Shown here piece by piece: positions 8,770 to 18,119 of a stretch of 64,000 bases of DNA (its first letter is position 1; every line of letters starts with the position of its first letter). The notes under the pieces are model-generated. The model was given only the letters and a program-made list of their open reading frames with translations. It ran no database searches and had not been told where the DNA came from. The DNA is from Phenylobacterium deserti (GTDB lineage: Bacteria > Pseudomonadota > Alphaproteobacteria > Caulobacterales > Caulobacteraceae). The position numbers were made by a program, and so were the translations under genes. The DNA is taken from assembly GCF_003254705.1 (NCBI RefSeq), contig NZ_QFYR01000001.1, positions 1-64,000 on the forward strand, in the 5' to 3' direction.

Positions 8770-9435
8770 GTGCGACGCCCAGCTCACCCCCGTTCCAGTC
8801 TGACCTGCGCCGTCCTCCTAGCGTCGCTCGCAAGCACGGCGCCTGCGCAAGAGCTTGCGGCGTCGCCGGTCTACACAGTGACCGTGAAAGGAGTGGCGTT
8901 GGGATCCACAGCCGACGAGGTGACCGTCATCTCCCGGATCTCGAATGGCAACGCCCTCCGCCCGAGCGACGCGTGGGTGGCCGAACAGCGACGGTACACG
9001 ACCTCTCTGGGCCGCATCCCCGACGGGAAGGAGCCCTACGTACCCGGCCCCGTGGTGCGCGATCACCGCTGGATCGACGGTCGCACGTGTCCGGCTTTGC
9101 TCACGGCGCTTCGTGACGTCACAGCGTTGCCGCCCGTGAGCTTTGGTGGTCCGGACGGGGTGGGCGGCGGCAGCTTCGCCACAGATACCTTCATGACCAC
9201 GCTGCGTGGACCGGCGCCCTACGGCGTGCCGGCCGACGAGATCCGTCGGTCTGACTACGGCGGACCAGTAGCTCGCTGGTGGCAGCGCACGGAGGAGGCG
9301 CTCGAGCCTTGCTGGACGCCGAAGAAGCCGTCGCACCAGGGTGCGGTGATCGAAGAATATCTCAGCAGCGCGGCCGCCGCCGACGCATGGGCGCGCCGTC
9401 GACCGGAGGATGGTCCTCCGAGCCACGAGCGTTAG
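8770..9435 (+). CDS. Secreted hypothetical protein
   Basis: A 221-residue protein with an N-terminal signal peptide (positive start, SLTCAVLLASLAS core, cleavage near APAQ at about residue 27). The mature part has two cysteines (near GRTCPALL and LEPCWTP) that could form a disulfide, and a hydrophilic arginine/glutamate-rich end. I recognise no domain. The start is GTG at 8770; an ATG at 8759 opens a different, very short frame. It sits between repeat copies 3 and 4 and is probably accessory. Confidence 0.5.
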   Translation: MRRPAHPRSSLTCAVLLASLASTAPAQELAASPVYTVTVKGVALGSTADEVTVISRISNGNALRPSDAWVAEQRRYTTSLGRIPDGKEPYVPGPVVRDHRWIDGRTCPALLTALRDVTALPPVSFGGPDGVGGGSFATDTFMTTLRGPAPYGVPADEIRRSDYGGPVARWWQRTEEALEPCWTPKKPSHQGAVIEEYLSSAAAADAWARRRPEDGPPSHER

Positions 9436-9451
9436 TCGGCGGGTCTGCTGA

Positions 9452-9580
9452 CCACCCACCGTTGACGTTCGGAGCTTCCGCTCTGCGGTGAGGCTGAAGG
9501 AAGTCCGCTTTCCCGCCGGGAGCCAAGGTCAGCTTCCCACCCATAGCTGACGTCTAGAACGCTCGCTTCCTGGCGGGCGG
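9452..9580 (+). repeat. Intergenic repeat, long copy 4
   Basis: It starts with CCACCCACCGTTGACGTTC (9452-9470), followed by 9489-9511, identical to 7673-7695, and by a GCCGGGAGC...GGTCAGCTTCC block. It is the closest match to copy 2 over about 85 bases. The remaining gap to 9731 shows a direct repeat of GAGCCGGCGT (9630 and 9649 region) and nothing else. Confidence 0.75.
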
Positions 9581-9731
9581 ATGGCGGGCTTGGGCCATGA
9601 GGGCAGCCTTATGTGGTTTCGGCTCCATATGAGCCGGCGTTTTGTTGTGAGCCGGCGTCCAGCAAAGTGGCCGTGGGCAGACCCCCCAGGGAGTGGGCCC
9701 ACGGCTTTGATTGTCGCGACAGCCTGTGGCG

Positions 9732-10259
9732 TCAAACCTCGCGCAGGTCGCGCCGGTAGCGCTTCCAGTTCTGGACGTAGTGCTCGGCGCTGGCGGTGAG
9801 GATCAGCGCCTGCTCGGGGCCGACCTCGCGCACCACCTTGCCCGGCGCGCCCATGACCAGGGAGTTGTCCGGGATCTCCTTGCCTTCGGTGATCAGGCAG
9901 TTGGCGCCGATCAGGCAGTTCTTCCCGATCTTGGCGCCATTCAGGATGATGGAGCCGATGCCGATCAGCGAGTTCTCGCTGATCGAGCAGCCATGGAGCA
10001 TGACCAGGTGGCCGACGGTGACGTTGGCTCCGATGGTGAGAGGCGAGCCCGGATCGCTGTGCAGCACCGAGCCGTCCTGGATGTTGCTGTTCTCGCCGAT
10101 GATGATCGGCTCGTTGTCGCCACGCACGGTGGCCCCGAACCAGATCGACGCGTTCTTCTGCAGAATCACTCGCCCCATAACCGCAGCCGTGGGCGCAATC
10201 CAGTATTCGTCATCATTCGGTAATTCAGGCGTCACATCGCCCAAGTTATAGACAGCCAC
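9732..10259 (-). CDS. Gamma-carbonic anhydrase family protein
   Basis: A 175-residue left-handed beta-helix protein built from hexapeptide repeats ([20 protein letters not shown], then [12 protein letters not shown], then [15 protein letters not shown]). Histidines in VLHSDPG, VGHLV and MLHGC match the three metal ligands of the gamma class (YrdA/CaiE branch). It may hydrate CO2 or act as a scaffold; many members have no measured activity. The start is GTG at 10259, with GGGGAGG a few bases upstream. It stands alone, read away from the PhoH gene. Confidence 0.9.
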   Translation of the reverse strand: MAVYNLGDVTPELPNDDEYWIAPTAAVMGRVILQKNASIWFGATVRGDNEPIIIGENSNIQDGSVLHSDPGSPLTIGANVTVGHLVMLHGCSISENSLIGIGSIILNGAKIGKNCLIGANCLITEGKEIPDNSLVMGAPGKVVREVGPEQALILTASAEHYVQNWKRYRRDLREV

Positions 10260-10573
10260 CGGCCCTCCCCTTTTACTGCGACATACGGTCGGTTTAACGA
10301 TTTCGAAAGCACGTTAGGATCATTCTAGTCAGGCGATTCGAGAGGGGGAAACCCCTTCCGACGCCGCCGCGGGCCATTCGGTCCCGCGTCTCGCGCTGGA
10401 CGGAGCTGTATGGCGCCGAGTGGGTCTCAGATGCGGGTTCTCCCGCCCGGGCCAGTCCTGACGGACGAGCCGCCTGGCCGCCGTCGCCGCCGCTTCGCTT
10501 TCCAATCTGCTGCTGACCCCAAGGGCGCTCCATCGCGGAGACGCCCTTTTTTCTTGCCCTCACGGAGGCCCTC
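10260..10573 (+). other. Structured leader between gamma-CA and phoH
   Basis: This 314-bp gap has no credible protein gene. It holds strong RNA folds on the plus strand: GGGG-AAA-CCCC near 10347, GCGGGCC-ATTC-GGTCCCGC near 10369-10387, and an intrinsic terminator at 10521-10552, only 22 bases before phoH. The arrangement fits either a small RNA gene or a transcription attenuator. It does not match the conserved cores of 6S RNA, SRP RNA or RNase P RNA that I know. Confidence 0.45.
10521..10552 (+). terminator. Intrinsic terminator ahead of phoH
   Basis: AAGGGCG (10521-10527) pairs perfectly with CGCCCTT (10542-10548). An inner CTC/GAG pair extends the stem, and the run of T at 10547-10552 follows. 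It reads towards phoH, so it must end a transcript that starts in the gap or attenuate phoH itself. Confidence 0.7.
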
Positions 10574-11335
10574 ATGAGCAAGCGAGCCACGAAGCGACAA
10601 CTGCGCGAAGGCGCGTTCGACGCCGGTCAGTTCGAGGGTGACGATAAGATCCGCCGGCTGCCGGTGGACCGAGGGTGGTCGCCCATGCCGCACAACGACG
10701 ACCGCGAGCAGGGCTACCTGAAAACGATCAAGGCCAAGTCCCCTGGGCAACAGGCGCTGATCGAAGCGATCGACAAGAAGAACCTGGTCCTGGCGCTCGG
10801 CCCCGCCGGCACCGGCAAGACCTATCTGGCCATCGCCAAGGCGGTGGAAGCGCTGGAAAGCGGCCGGGTGGGTCGCATCGTGCTGTCGCGCCCGGCGGTG
10901 GAAGCCGGCGAGTCCATCGGCTTCCTGCCCGGCGATGCGGAGGACAAGCTCGCCCCTTACCTGCGCCCGCTCTACGACGCGCTGTCCGACCGGCTGTCGA
11001 TGAAGCGGGTGCGCGCCCTGATGCAGGAAGGCGCCATCGAGATCGCGCCGGTGGGCTTCATGCGCGGCCGCACCCTGAACAACGCCTTCGTGGTGATCGA
11101 CGAGGCGCAGAACTGCACCTACGGCCAGCTGAAGATGCTGCTGACCCGCCTGGGCTGGCACTCGACCATGGTGGTGACGGGCGATCCCAACCAGTCGGAC
11201 CTGTTGCCGGAGCTTTCGGGCCTGGCCAGCGTGGCCGACCGTTTCGAGACGGTGGACAACATCTCTGTCGTCCGACTGGCCGACCGCGATATCGTCCGCC
11301 ACCCGCTGGTCGCCGAGATGCTGGGCGTCCTCTGA
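10574..11335 (+). CDS. phoH: PhoH family P-loop ATPase
   Basis: A 253-residue cytoplasmic ATPase of the PhoH family, related to superfamily I helicases. The Walker A motif GPAGTGKT spans residues 76-83, Walker B is FVVIDEAQN, and VTGDPNQSDL is the sensor-type motif before the end. The N-terminal 50 residues are basic and probably extra to the core. Classical PhoH is induced by phosphate starvation, and the family is linked to RNA metabolism. It is the free-standing form, not the ybeZ type that sits beside ybeY. The ATG at 10574 has CACGGAGG just upstream. The terminator in its leader may control it. Confidence 0.92.
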   Translation: MSKRATKRQLREGAFDAGQFEGDDKIRRLPVDRGWSPMPHNDDREQGYLKTIKAKSPGQQALIEAIDKKNLVLALGPAGTGKTYLAIAKAVEALESGRVGRIVLSRPAVEAGESIGFLPGDAEDKLAPYLRPLYDALSDRLSMKRVRALMQEGAIEIAPVGFMRGRTLNNAFVVIDEAQNCTYGQLKMLLTRLGWHSTMVVTGDPNQSDLLPELSGLASVADRFETVDNISVVRLADRDIVRHPLVAEMLGVL

Positions 11336-11402
11336 CGACCTGACGACACCGGTTTTCGGAACCTTCGCCTCCGCCTGACCGCTAGAGGCGGCGGAGGCGA
11401 GC

Positions 11403-11735
11403 ATGTCCGAACACGATCCGCAGCAACCGAACCGCCAGGCCGGCATCGAACTGACGCCGGGCCACGACCCCGCCGTCGAGCCCATCGACACGGGCAACCG
11501 GCGCGAGCAGGTCCACTACGAGCCCGCCGCGGAGGGCCTGGTCAAAGCCAAGTTCACGGAACATCCGCAAGGTCCGCTGCCGCCGCAGGAACAGTCGCAG
11601 GCCAGCGACCTGGGCGAGACGCCGCCGCAGCCCCACATCGGCGACGTGGCCGTGGCGCCGCCCGGATCGTCCGTTTGGGACGCCCGCCCGCCGGCCGACG
11701 ACGAAGAGCGCAGCGGCAACCCGACCGGCCACTAG
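11403..11735 (+). CDS. Disordered hydrophilic hypothetical protein
   Basis: A 110-residue, proline-, glutamine- and acid-rich protein without hydrophobic segments. It is predicted by eye to be intrinsically disordered (PQQPNRQAG, PQGPLPPQEQSQ, ETPPQPH). The GC-biased third positions and the purine-rich GGCGGAGGCGAGC just before the ATG support it as a real gene. It follows phoH by 67 bases and could be cotranscribed. It lacks recognisable domains. Confidence 0.6.
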   Translation: MSEHDPQQPNRQAGIELTPGHDPAVEPIDTGNRREQVHYEPAAEGLVKAKFTEHPQGPLPPQEQSQASDLGETPPQPHIGDVAVAPPGSSVWDARPPADDEERSGNPTGH

Positions 11736-11824
11736 GCCGCGGCGAACAACGTTCAACTTGGCTGTCTAGCGGGCTTGGGCGCCCGCCCCTAAGGTGCCGG
11801 CATCCCACATTGCTGGACCGACTT

Positions 11825-14464
11825 ATGAAACTCGCCTCCGCCCTCGTCGCCGCCCTGCTTGTCGCGACGTCCCCCTTGGCGCTGAGCCAGGCGCACGCCC
11901 AGCCGGCGAGCGCGGCCGCGCCGGCCAAGACGCAGGCCCGGGTGGTGCTGCCCGACACGGTGCAGCCGGAGCGTTACGACATCCGGGTCACGCCCAACGC
12001 AGGCGCCCTAACATTCGACGGCCAGGTGAAGATCACCGTCCAGGTGAAGAAGACCACCGATCGGATCGTGCTGAACGCCGCCGACCTGGAGCTGAAGCGC
12101 GTCAGCCTGCAGGGCCGCACCGAGACCCCGCGCATCGTGCTGGACGACAAGGTGCAGACCGCCGCCTTCGTCTTCTCCAAGCCGCTGACGCCGGGCCGCT
12201 ACGTCCTGTCGATCGACTATTCCGGCAAGATCTATGAGCAGGCCTCCGGCCTGTTCTCGCTGGACTACGAAGGCCAGAACGGCGCCAAGCAGCGGGCCCT
12301 GTTCACCCAGTTCGAGAACTCGGACGCGCGCCGCTTCGTCCCCAGCTGGGACGAGCCAGGCGTGAAGGCGGTGTACGGCCTGACCATCGAGGCGCCGGCC
12401 GACCAGATGGCGGTGTCCAACATGCCGGTGGCGTCCACCAGCAAGCTCGCCAACGGCAAGCAGCTGGTCCGCTTCCAGGACAGCCCGAAGATGAGCTCGT
12501 ACCTGCTGTTCATGGCGCTGGGCGACTTCGAGCGCATCCACAAGCAGGTCGGGAACACCGACGTGGGCGTGGTGGTCCGCAAGGGCGACGCGGCGAAGGC
12601 CGAATACGCGTTGGACGCGTCGGTGAAGCTGCTGGGCTACTTCAACGACTACTTCGGCACGCCCTACCCGCTGCCCAAGCTCGACATGATCGCGGGGCCC
12701 GGCCAGAGCCAGTTCTTCGGCGCCATGGAGAACTGGGGCGCGATCTTCTACTTCGACTACTACCTGCTGCTGGACCCGAAGCTGTCCACCGAGAGCGACA
12801 AGCAGAACGTCTTCATCGTGGTGGCGCACGAGATGGCCCACCAGTGGTTCGGCGACCTGGTCACCATGGCTTGGTGGGACGACCTGTGGCTGAACGAGGG
12901 CTTCGCCTCCTGGATGGAGAACAAGGCCACAGACCACTTCCACCCGGAATGGAAGGTGTGGCTGCAGACCCAGGCCGCCCAGCAAAGCGCGATGCGCCTG
13001 GACGCCCGCGCCGGCACGCACCCGATCATCACCGAGATCCCGGACGTGTTCGCCGCCTCCAACGCCTTTGACGAGATCACCTACTCCAAGGGTCAGGGCG
13101 TGATCCGGATGCTGGAAGACTACGTCGGCGAGGACGCCTTCCGCACCGGCGTGCGCAACTACATGCAGCGGCACGCCTACAAGAACACGGTGACCGAGGA
13201 CTTCTGGGCCGAGATCAACAAGGTCTCGCCGCGCCCGATGCTGCAGGTGGCGCGCGACTTCACCCTGCAGGCCGGCGTGCCGCTGATCCGGGTCGAGGAG
13301 GCGCCGCGCGGCATCCGCCTGACGCAGAGCCGCTTCGGCGCGGACGAGGCCTCCAAGGCGCCGCAGACCTGGCGCGCGCCGGTGGCCGTGCGCAGCCTGG
13401 ATGGCGGGGTGTCGTGGAAGGGCGTGGTGTCGGCCGCCAATCCTGAGACCGTGCCCGTCCCGAACGGGGCGCCGGTGGTCGTGAACGCCGGGCAGACCGG
13501 CTACTACCGCACCGCCTATTCGGCGCCGCTGTGGGCCAAGCTTGCGCCGCAGTTCGCCCGGCTGGAGCCCATGGACCAGCTGGGGCTGCTTTACGACAGC
13601 CGCGCGCTGGGCGAGGCCGGCTATGTGCCTATGAGCGACTTCCTGGAGCTGACCCGATACGGGACGCCGCAGGCCGATCCGGTGGTGCTGCAGACCCTGG
13701 CTAGCCAGATCAACGCCATGGCCAGCTACTACGGGCAGGATGCGCGCGGCGAGCCGTTCCGCGCCTTCGCCCGGGCGCGGCTGGCGCCGATCTTCGCGAC
13801 GGTGGGCTGGGAGAAGACGGCGGGCGAGGCCGACAACGTGGCGGTGCTGCGCGGCTCCCTGATCCGCACCCTCGGCTCGCTGGGCGATCCGACGGTGATC
13901 GCCGAGGCGCGCAGCCGGTTCGCCGCCTATGTGGCCAATCCGGAGAGCCTGACCGGCTCCATGCGCACGGCGGTGCTGGGCGTGGTGGCCACCAATGCGG
14001 ACGCGGCGACCTGGGAGCAGCTGCACACCCTGGCGCGGAACACCAAGGACGTGACCGACCGTCAGCGCCTGCTGCGCCTGCTGGGCTCGGCGCGCGATCC
14101 GAAGCTCGCCGATCGGGCCCTGGCGCTGTCGCTGAGCGGCGAGCTGGAGGCGACGGACGTGCCGTCGCTGGTTTCCGCCGTGGCGGGGGTCTATCCGGAC
14201 AAGGCGTTCGACTTCGCCGTGGCCAACCGGGCCAAGTTCGAGCCGCTGCTGGAATCCTCCAGCCGCACCACCTGGTTCACGGGCCTGGCGTCCGGCTCGC
14301 GCGACCGGGCGATGTTGGCCAAGCTGGCGGCCTTTGGCCGGACGGCGCCCGCGTCCACCCAGGGCGAGGTGCAAAAGGCCGAGGCGGCGATCCAGACGCG
14401 GCTGTCGGTGATCGAGCAGCGCCTGCCGGAGGTGGACCGCTGGCTGGCGGCCCACCCGAACTAG
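11825..14464 (+). CDS. Secreted M1 family aminopeptidase
   Basis: An 879-residue zinc aminopeptidase (APN/ERAP type). A signal peptide ends near AHAQ (residue 26). Catalytic elements are complete: the exopeptidase motif GAMEN at residues 299-303, HEMAH at 335-339 and the third zinc ligand Glu358 in LNEGF. An ERAP1-like helical C-terminal domain fills the second half. It would trim N-terminal residues from peptides in the periplasm. The upstream frame extends to 11675, but ATG 11825 is the start because the leader peptide begins there. It is not in an obvious operon. Confidence 0.95.
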   Translation: MKLASALVAALLVATSPLALSQAHAQPASAAAPAKTQARVVLPDTVQPERYDIRVTPNAGALTFDGQVKITVQVKKTTDRIVLNAADLELKRVSLQGRTETPRIVLDDKVQTAAFVFSKPLTPGRYVLSIDYSGKIYEQASGLFSLDYEGQNGAKQRALFTQFENSDARRFVPSWDEPGVKAVYGLTIEAPADQMAVSNMPVASTSKLANGKQLVRFQDSPKMSSYLLFMALGDFERIHKQVGNTDVGVVVRKGDAAKAEYALDASVKLLGYFNDYFGTPYPLPKLDMIAGPGQSQFFGAMENWGAIFYFDYYLLLDPKLSTESDKQNVFIVVAHEMAHQWFGDLVTMAWWDDLWLNEGFASWMENKATDHFHPEWKVWLQTQAAQQSAMRLDARAGTHPIITEIPDVFAASNAFDEITYSKGQGVIRMLEDYVGEDAFRTGVRNYMQRHAYKNTVTEDFWAEINKVSPRPMLQVARDFTLQAGVPLIRVEEAPRGIRLTQSRFGADEASKAPQTWRAPVAVRSLDGGVSWKGVVSAANPETVPVPNGAPVVVNAGQTGYYRTAYSAPLWAKLAPQFARLEPMDQLGLLYDSRALGEAGYVPMSDFLELTRYGTPQADPVVLQTLASQINAMASYYGQDARGEPFRAFARARLAPIFATVGWEKTAGEADNVAVLRGSLIRTLGSLGDPTVIAEARSRFAAYVANPESLTGSMRTAVLGVVATNADAATWEQLHTLARNTKDVTDRQRLLRLLGSARDPKLADRALALSLSGELEATDVPSLVSAVAGVYPDKAFDFAVANRAKFEPLLESSSRTTWFTGLASGSRDRAMLAKLAAFGRTAPASTQGEVQKAEAAIQTRLSVIEQRLPEVDRWLAAHPN

Positions 14465-14468
14465 GGGC

Positions 14469-14720
14469 TCAGTCGCAGGGCGCGGCCTCGCCAGTGGCGA
14501 GGTCGATGCGGAAGCATTGACGGTGTCCGGTCGCGCAGTCCTCGACGATCAGCGAGACCTCGTCGTCGGCCGTGGCGGCCGGGTGGTGGTCCTCCAGGAA
14601 ATGGAGGGCCGCATCCTGGAAGTCGGCGCCCTCGATCAGCTTGGAGTGAGAGGGCGCCTCGGCCAGGCTGTGGACCGAGAACCTGCGCTGGGATTGGGTC
14701 TGCTGGGCGGCGGCCGGCAT
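14469..14720 (-). CDS. Small conserved protein, possibly DUF5961
   Basis: An 83-residue soluble protein: a polar start, then RRFSVHSLAEAPSHSKLIEG, an acidic helix (FQDAALHFLEDHHP) and a beta ending (VSLIVEDCATGHRQCFRIDL). The pattern resembles the DUF5961 family of small alphaproteobacterial proteins as I remember it, but this is not verified. The start at 14720 is well supported by AGGAGGT eight bases upstream; the longer frame beyond it is ignored. Its stop lies four bases beyond that of the convergent M1 peptidase gene. Confidence 0.65.
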   Translation of the reverse strand: MPAAAQQTQSQRRFSVHSLAEAPSHSKLIEGADFQDAALHFLEDHHPAATADDEVSLIVEDCATGHRQCFRIDLATGEAAPCD

Positions 14721-14881
14721 GGGACCTCCTGGTTTGTGATCGGGCTGTGATCCTGTGCCGCTAACGTCCAAGGCGCCGAAAGGATTCCGCCTGGCGGCGA
14801 ACCGGCTGTGGACGAAGGGCGTTGACGCCGCGCACCGGCGAGGGCGCACTTCGCTCACCCCCAACCCAAGGAGACGAGAGC

Positions 14882-15307
14882 ATGATCCGCAAAGCACGAG
14901 CGGTCTGGCGCGGAACGGGACGCGACGGGACCGGCGATCTGACCAGCGATTCCGGCGTGCTGTCGTCGACGCCCTACAGCTACAAGACCCGCTTCGAGAG
15001 CGAGCCGGGCACCAATCCGGAGGAGCTGATCGCCGCGGCGCACGCGGGGTGCTTCACCATGGCCCTGGCGTTTCAGCTGCAGGCGGCGGGCTTCACGCCC
15101 GAGGAGCTCGCCACGGAAGCGGCGGTGACGCTGGAAAAGGACGGCGACGGGTTCAAGATCTCGAAGTCGGCCCTGACGCTGACGGCCAACGTGCCCGGCA
15201 TCGACCAGGATCAATTCGACCAGCTGGCCGGCAATGCGGAGAAGGGCTGCCCGATCTCCAAGGTGCTGAACGCCGAGATCACCCTGAACGCCACGCTGAC
15301 GAGCTGA
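14882..15307 (+). CDS. OsmC family peroxiredoxin
   Basis: A 141-residue thiol peroxidase of the OsmC branch, which reduces organic hydroperoxides using two conserved cysteines. Both are present: in [12 protein letters not shown] (about residue 57) and in [10 protein letters not shown] (about residue 121). The length matches the family. The ATG has AAGGAGACGAG upstream. It is divergent from the small protein before it, and a strong hairpin terminator follows. Confidence 0.93.
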   Translation: MIRKARAVWRGTGRDGTGDLTSDSGVLSSTPYSYKTRFESEPGTNPEELIAAAHAGCFTMALAFQLQAAGFTPEELATEAAVTLEKDGDGFKISKSALTLTANVPGIDQDQFDQLAGNAEKGCPISKVLNAEITLNATLTS

Positions 15308-15310
15308 GGC

Positions 15311-15343
15311 GGCTGGCCGTCGCCCCCGGGCGGCGGCCAAGCC
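15311..15343. terminator. Bidirectional hairpin between osmC and cysA
   Basis: GGCTGGCCGTCGCC pairs almost perfectly with GGCGGCGGCCAAGCC (one wobble, one bulge). It lies exactly between two convergent stop codons, so it can serve both genes. There is no long T run on either side. Confidence 0.55.
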
Positions 15344-15344
15344 T

Positions 15345-16418
15345 TCAGGCGGCGTAGACGCGCGGACGCAGGGGCGTCACGCGCACGGCGGCGCCGGGCA
15401 GCAGGCCGGCGGGCATTGTCGGCCCATGGGCGTGCAGCTCGACGATCTGGCCGTTCAGGGCGCACTCGATGCGCACGTCCGGACCGCGGGCCGACAGGGC
15501 GCGGACCTCGGCGGCGAGGCCAGGACCCTTGTCGCTGAAGGCCACCTCGTCGGGGCGGAAGAACAGCTCGACCTTGCCGGCGGGGGCGCCGGCGGGCGCG
15601 GCGGTTTCCCAGCCGTCGACCTGCAGGCGGCCGGCTTCCACCACGCCCGGCAGACGCACGGTGGCGCCCAGGAAGTCGAACACGAAGGGATCGGCGGGGT
15701 TCTCGTAGACCTCGTTGGGCGTGCCGAGCTGCTTGAGCTCGCCGTCCTTGAGGATCGCCACGCGGTCGGCGAGGTCGAGGGCCTCTTCCTGGTCGTGGGT
15801 GACGAACACGGTGGTGACGCCGGCGCGGTCGTGGACCTCGCGCAGCCAGCGGCGCAGCTCGCGGCGGACCTGGGCGTCCAGGGCCCCGAAAGGCTCGTCC
15901 AGCAGCAACATGCGCGGCTCGATGGCCAGGGCGCGGGCCAGAGCCACGCGCTGACGCTGGCCGCCGGACAGCTGGGCGGGGAAGCGCTTCTCCAGGCCCT
16001 CGAGCTGCACCAGGGACAGCAGGTCGGCGACGCGGGCGCGCACCTCGTCCTTGCTGGGCCGCTCGGCGCGGGGGCGGACGGACAGGCCGAACGCGATGTT
16101 CTGGCCGACGGTCATGTGACGGAACAGGGCGTAGTGCTGGAACACCATGCCGACGCGGCGGCGGCGCACCGGCAAGGCCAGGAAGTCCTCGCCGCCGAAG
16201 CGCACCTCGCCGCTGTCCGGCTGTTCGAGACCGGCCAGGACGCGCAGCAGGGTTGTCTTGCCCGAGCCGGAGGGCCCCAGCAGGGCCAGGAATTCCTTGT
16301 CGCGGGCTTGCAGGGACACGTTCTTCAGCGCTGGAAAGCGGCTGAAGGTCTTGGAGATCCCGTGGATCTCCAGCGCGACGCTGGGCGAGCTAGTGTCTGC
16401 GGGCCGCGGAAAGTTCAC
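15345..16418 (-). CDS. cysA: Sulfate/thiosulfate ABC transporter ATPase CysA
   Basis: A 357-residue importer ATPase. Walker A is GPSGSGKTT, the ABC signature is [14 protein letters not shown], Walker B is [12 protein letters not shown], and the H-loop is [12 protein letters not shown] regulatory TOBE-like tail of about 110 residues follows. It is the last gene of the sbp-cysT-cysW-cysA operon. The proposed GTG start at 16418 overlaps the end of cysW by 29 bases. The reading frame stays open further upstream inside cysW, so the precise start is uncertain. Confidence 0.92.
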   Translation of the reverse strand: MNFPRPADTSSPSVALEIHGISKTFSRFPALKNVSLQARDKEFLALLGPSGSGKTTLLRVLAGLEQPDSGEVRFGGEDFLALPVRRRRVGMVFQHYALFRHMTVGQNIAFGLSVRPRAERPSKDEVRARVADLLSLVQLEGLEKRFPAQLSGGQRQRVALARALAIEPRMLLLDEPFGALDAQVRRELRRWLREVHDRAGVTTVFVTHDQEEALDLADRVAILKDGELKQLGTPNEVYENPADPFVFDFLGATVRLPGVVEAGRLQVDGWETAAPAGAPAGKVELFFRPDEVAFSDKGPGLAAEVRALSARGPDVRIECALNGQIVELHAHGPTMPAGLLPGAAVRVTPLRPRVYAA

Positions 16419-17232
16419 CGGAGTGTCGCCATTCGAGAGCGGTCTTGAGGACCAGGGTGATGAGCCCGAGGCTCGCGAGGATGGAAGCCGCCGCGAAGGC
16501 GCCGACGAGATCATAGTCATTGTAGAGCACCTCAATGTGCAGAGGCAGCGTTGTTGTGAGCCCGCGGATGTGGCCGCTGACGACAGAGACCGCGCCGAAT
16601 TCCCCCATCGCCCGCGCGTTGCAGAGCAGGACGCCGTAAAGCAGCGCCCACTTGATGTTGGGCAGGGTCACCCGGAAGAAGGTGGTAAGCCCCCCGGCGC
16701 CCAGGGTCAGGGCGGCGGCTTCCTCGTCTGCGCCCTGGTCCTGCATCAGGGGGATCAGCTCGCGCGCCACGAACGGCAAGGTCACCAGAATGGTGGCCAG
16801 GACCAGGCCCGTGGTGGCGAAGATGATCTTGACGTTGTGCTCGAGCAGCCACTCGCCGAACCAGCCCTGGGCGCCGAACAGCAGCACCCAGACCAGACCC
16901 GACACCACCGGCGAGATGGAGAACGGCAGGTCGATCACGGTCAGCAGCAGGCTTTTGCCCTTGAACTCGAAGCGGGCGATCAGCCAGGCGGCGGCGACGC
17001 CGAACACCGCGTTGAGCGGCACGGCGATGGCGGCCACCAGCAGGGTCAGGCGGATCGCCGCCAGGGCGTCCGGCTCGCGGATGGCCAGCAGGAAGGCGCC
17101 CACGCCCTTGGAGAAGGCGTCGTGGAACACCACGAGCAGCGGGAAAATCACCAGCACGCACATGGCGCCCGCCGACAGCAGCAGGAACAGGGGCGCAAAG
17201 CCCGGGAGGTATGTGCTGCGTTGCGCGCTCAT
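16390..17232 (-). CDS. cysW: Sulfate ABC transporter permease CysW
   Basis: A 280-residue inner-membrane permease with about six helices. The EAA-type coupling loop reads [20 protein letters not shown], and [15 protein letters not shown] is a conserved CysW-type segment. With CysT it forms the translocation channel. Its ATG overlaps the cysT stop in the sequence ATGA, which indicates translational coupling. Confidence 0.93.
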   Translation of the reverse strand: MSAQRSTYLPGFAPLFLLLSAGAMCVLVIFPLLVVFHDAFSKGVGAFLLAIREPDALAAIRLTLLVAAIAVPLNAVFGVAAAWLIARFEFKGKSLLLTVIDLPFSISPVVSGLVWVLLFGAQGWFGEWLLEHNVKIIFATTGLVLATILVTLPFVARELIPLMQDQGADEEAAALTLGAGGLTTFFRVTLPNIKWALLYGVLLCNARAMGEFGAVSVVSGHIRGLTTTLPLHIEVLYNDYDLVGAFAAASILASLGLITLVLKTALEWRHSGELSAARRH

Positions 17233-18119
17233 CGACGGCCTCGCCCGGCCAGGAACAGTTGCACGGTGTTGATCACGATCAGGGCGCCGAAGGAGATGGC
17301 GACCATGGCCAGGCCGATCGCGGCGGCGGCCGCGTAGTCATACTGCTCGAGCTTGATGACGATCAGCAGGGGCGCGATCTCGGTCTTCAGCGGCATGTTG
17401 CCGGCGATGAAGACCACCGAGCCGTACTCGCCCACCGCGCGGGCGAAGGCCAGGGTGACGCCGGAGATCAAGGCCGGGGCGACGGCGGGCAGCACCACGT
17501 GGCGGATGCGCTGGAAGTCGGTGGCGCCGAGGGTCTGGGCCGCTTCCTCCACCTCGCGGTCGAGGTCCTGCATCACCGGCTGAACGGCGCGCACCACAAA
17601 CGGCAGGCCGATGAACACCAGGGCGATGAAGATGCCGACGGGCGAATAGGCCGTCTTGATCCCAACCTTGGCCGCCAAAGCGCCGATGGGGCCGTTGGGG
17701 GCGTAGATGGCGGTGAGCGCAATGCCGGCCACAGCGGTCGGCAGGGCGAATGGCAGGTCCACCAGCGCATCCAGCAGCCGACGGCCGGGGAAGCTATAGC
17801 GCACCAGGGTCCAGGCGATCAGCAGGCCCAGGGGCGCGTTCAGCAGCGCCGCAAGGGCTGAGAGGCTGAAGCTGAGGCGAAGGGCGGCGGCCACGCGCGG
17901 CTCGCTGAGCGCCTGCCAGACGCCCGACAGGCCAAGCTCCCAAGGCCGGAGGGCGAGCGCCGCCAGGGGCAGCACCACCATCAGACCCAGGTAGGTGAGC
18001 ACCAGCCCAAGGGAGAGGCCGAAGCCGGGCAGGATCGAGGGTTCGCGCCAGCGCGCGGCGGGGAGCCGGGCGGCTCCGACGGAAGGCCCAAGGGCTGCGG
18101 GTGCGAGTTGGTCGGTCAC
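17229..18119 (-). CDS. cysT: Sulfate ABC transporter permease CysT
   Basis: A 296-residue inner-membrane permease with about six helices. The coupling loop reads [20 protein letters not shown], and [15 protein letters not shown] is the CysT hallmark. The GTG start at 18119 overlaps the sbp stop in GTGA, so the open frame upstream of it belongs to sbp and not to this gene. Partner: CysW. Confidence 0.93.
   Translation of the reverse strand: MTDQLAPAALGPSVGAARLPAARWREPSILPGFGLSLGLVLTYLGLMVVLPLAALALRPWELGLSGVWQALSEPRVAAALRLSFSLSALAALLNAPLGLLIAWTLVRYSFPGRRLLDALVDLPFALPTAVAGIALTAIYAPNGPIGALAAKVGIKTAYSPVGIFIALVFIGLPFVVRAVQPVMQDLDREVEEAAQTLGATDFQRIRHVVLPAVAPALISGVTLAFARAVGEYGSVVFIAGNMPLKTEIAPLLIVIKLEQYDYAAAAAIGLAMVAISFGALIVINTVQLFLAGRGRR

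Noticed and set aside
12008..14455. An 815-codon frame opposite the M1 peptidase
   Set aside because: Same reason: composition typical of the antisense of a GC-rich gene.
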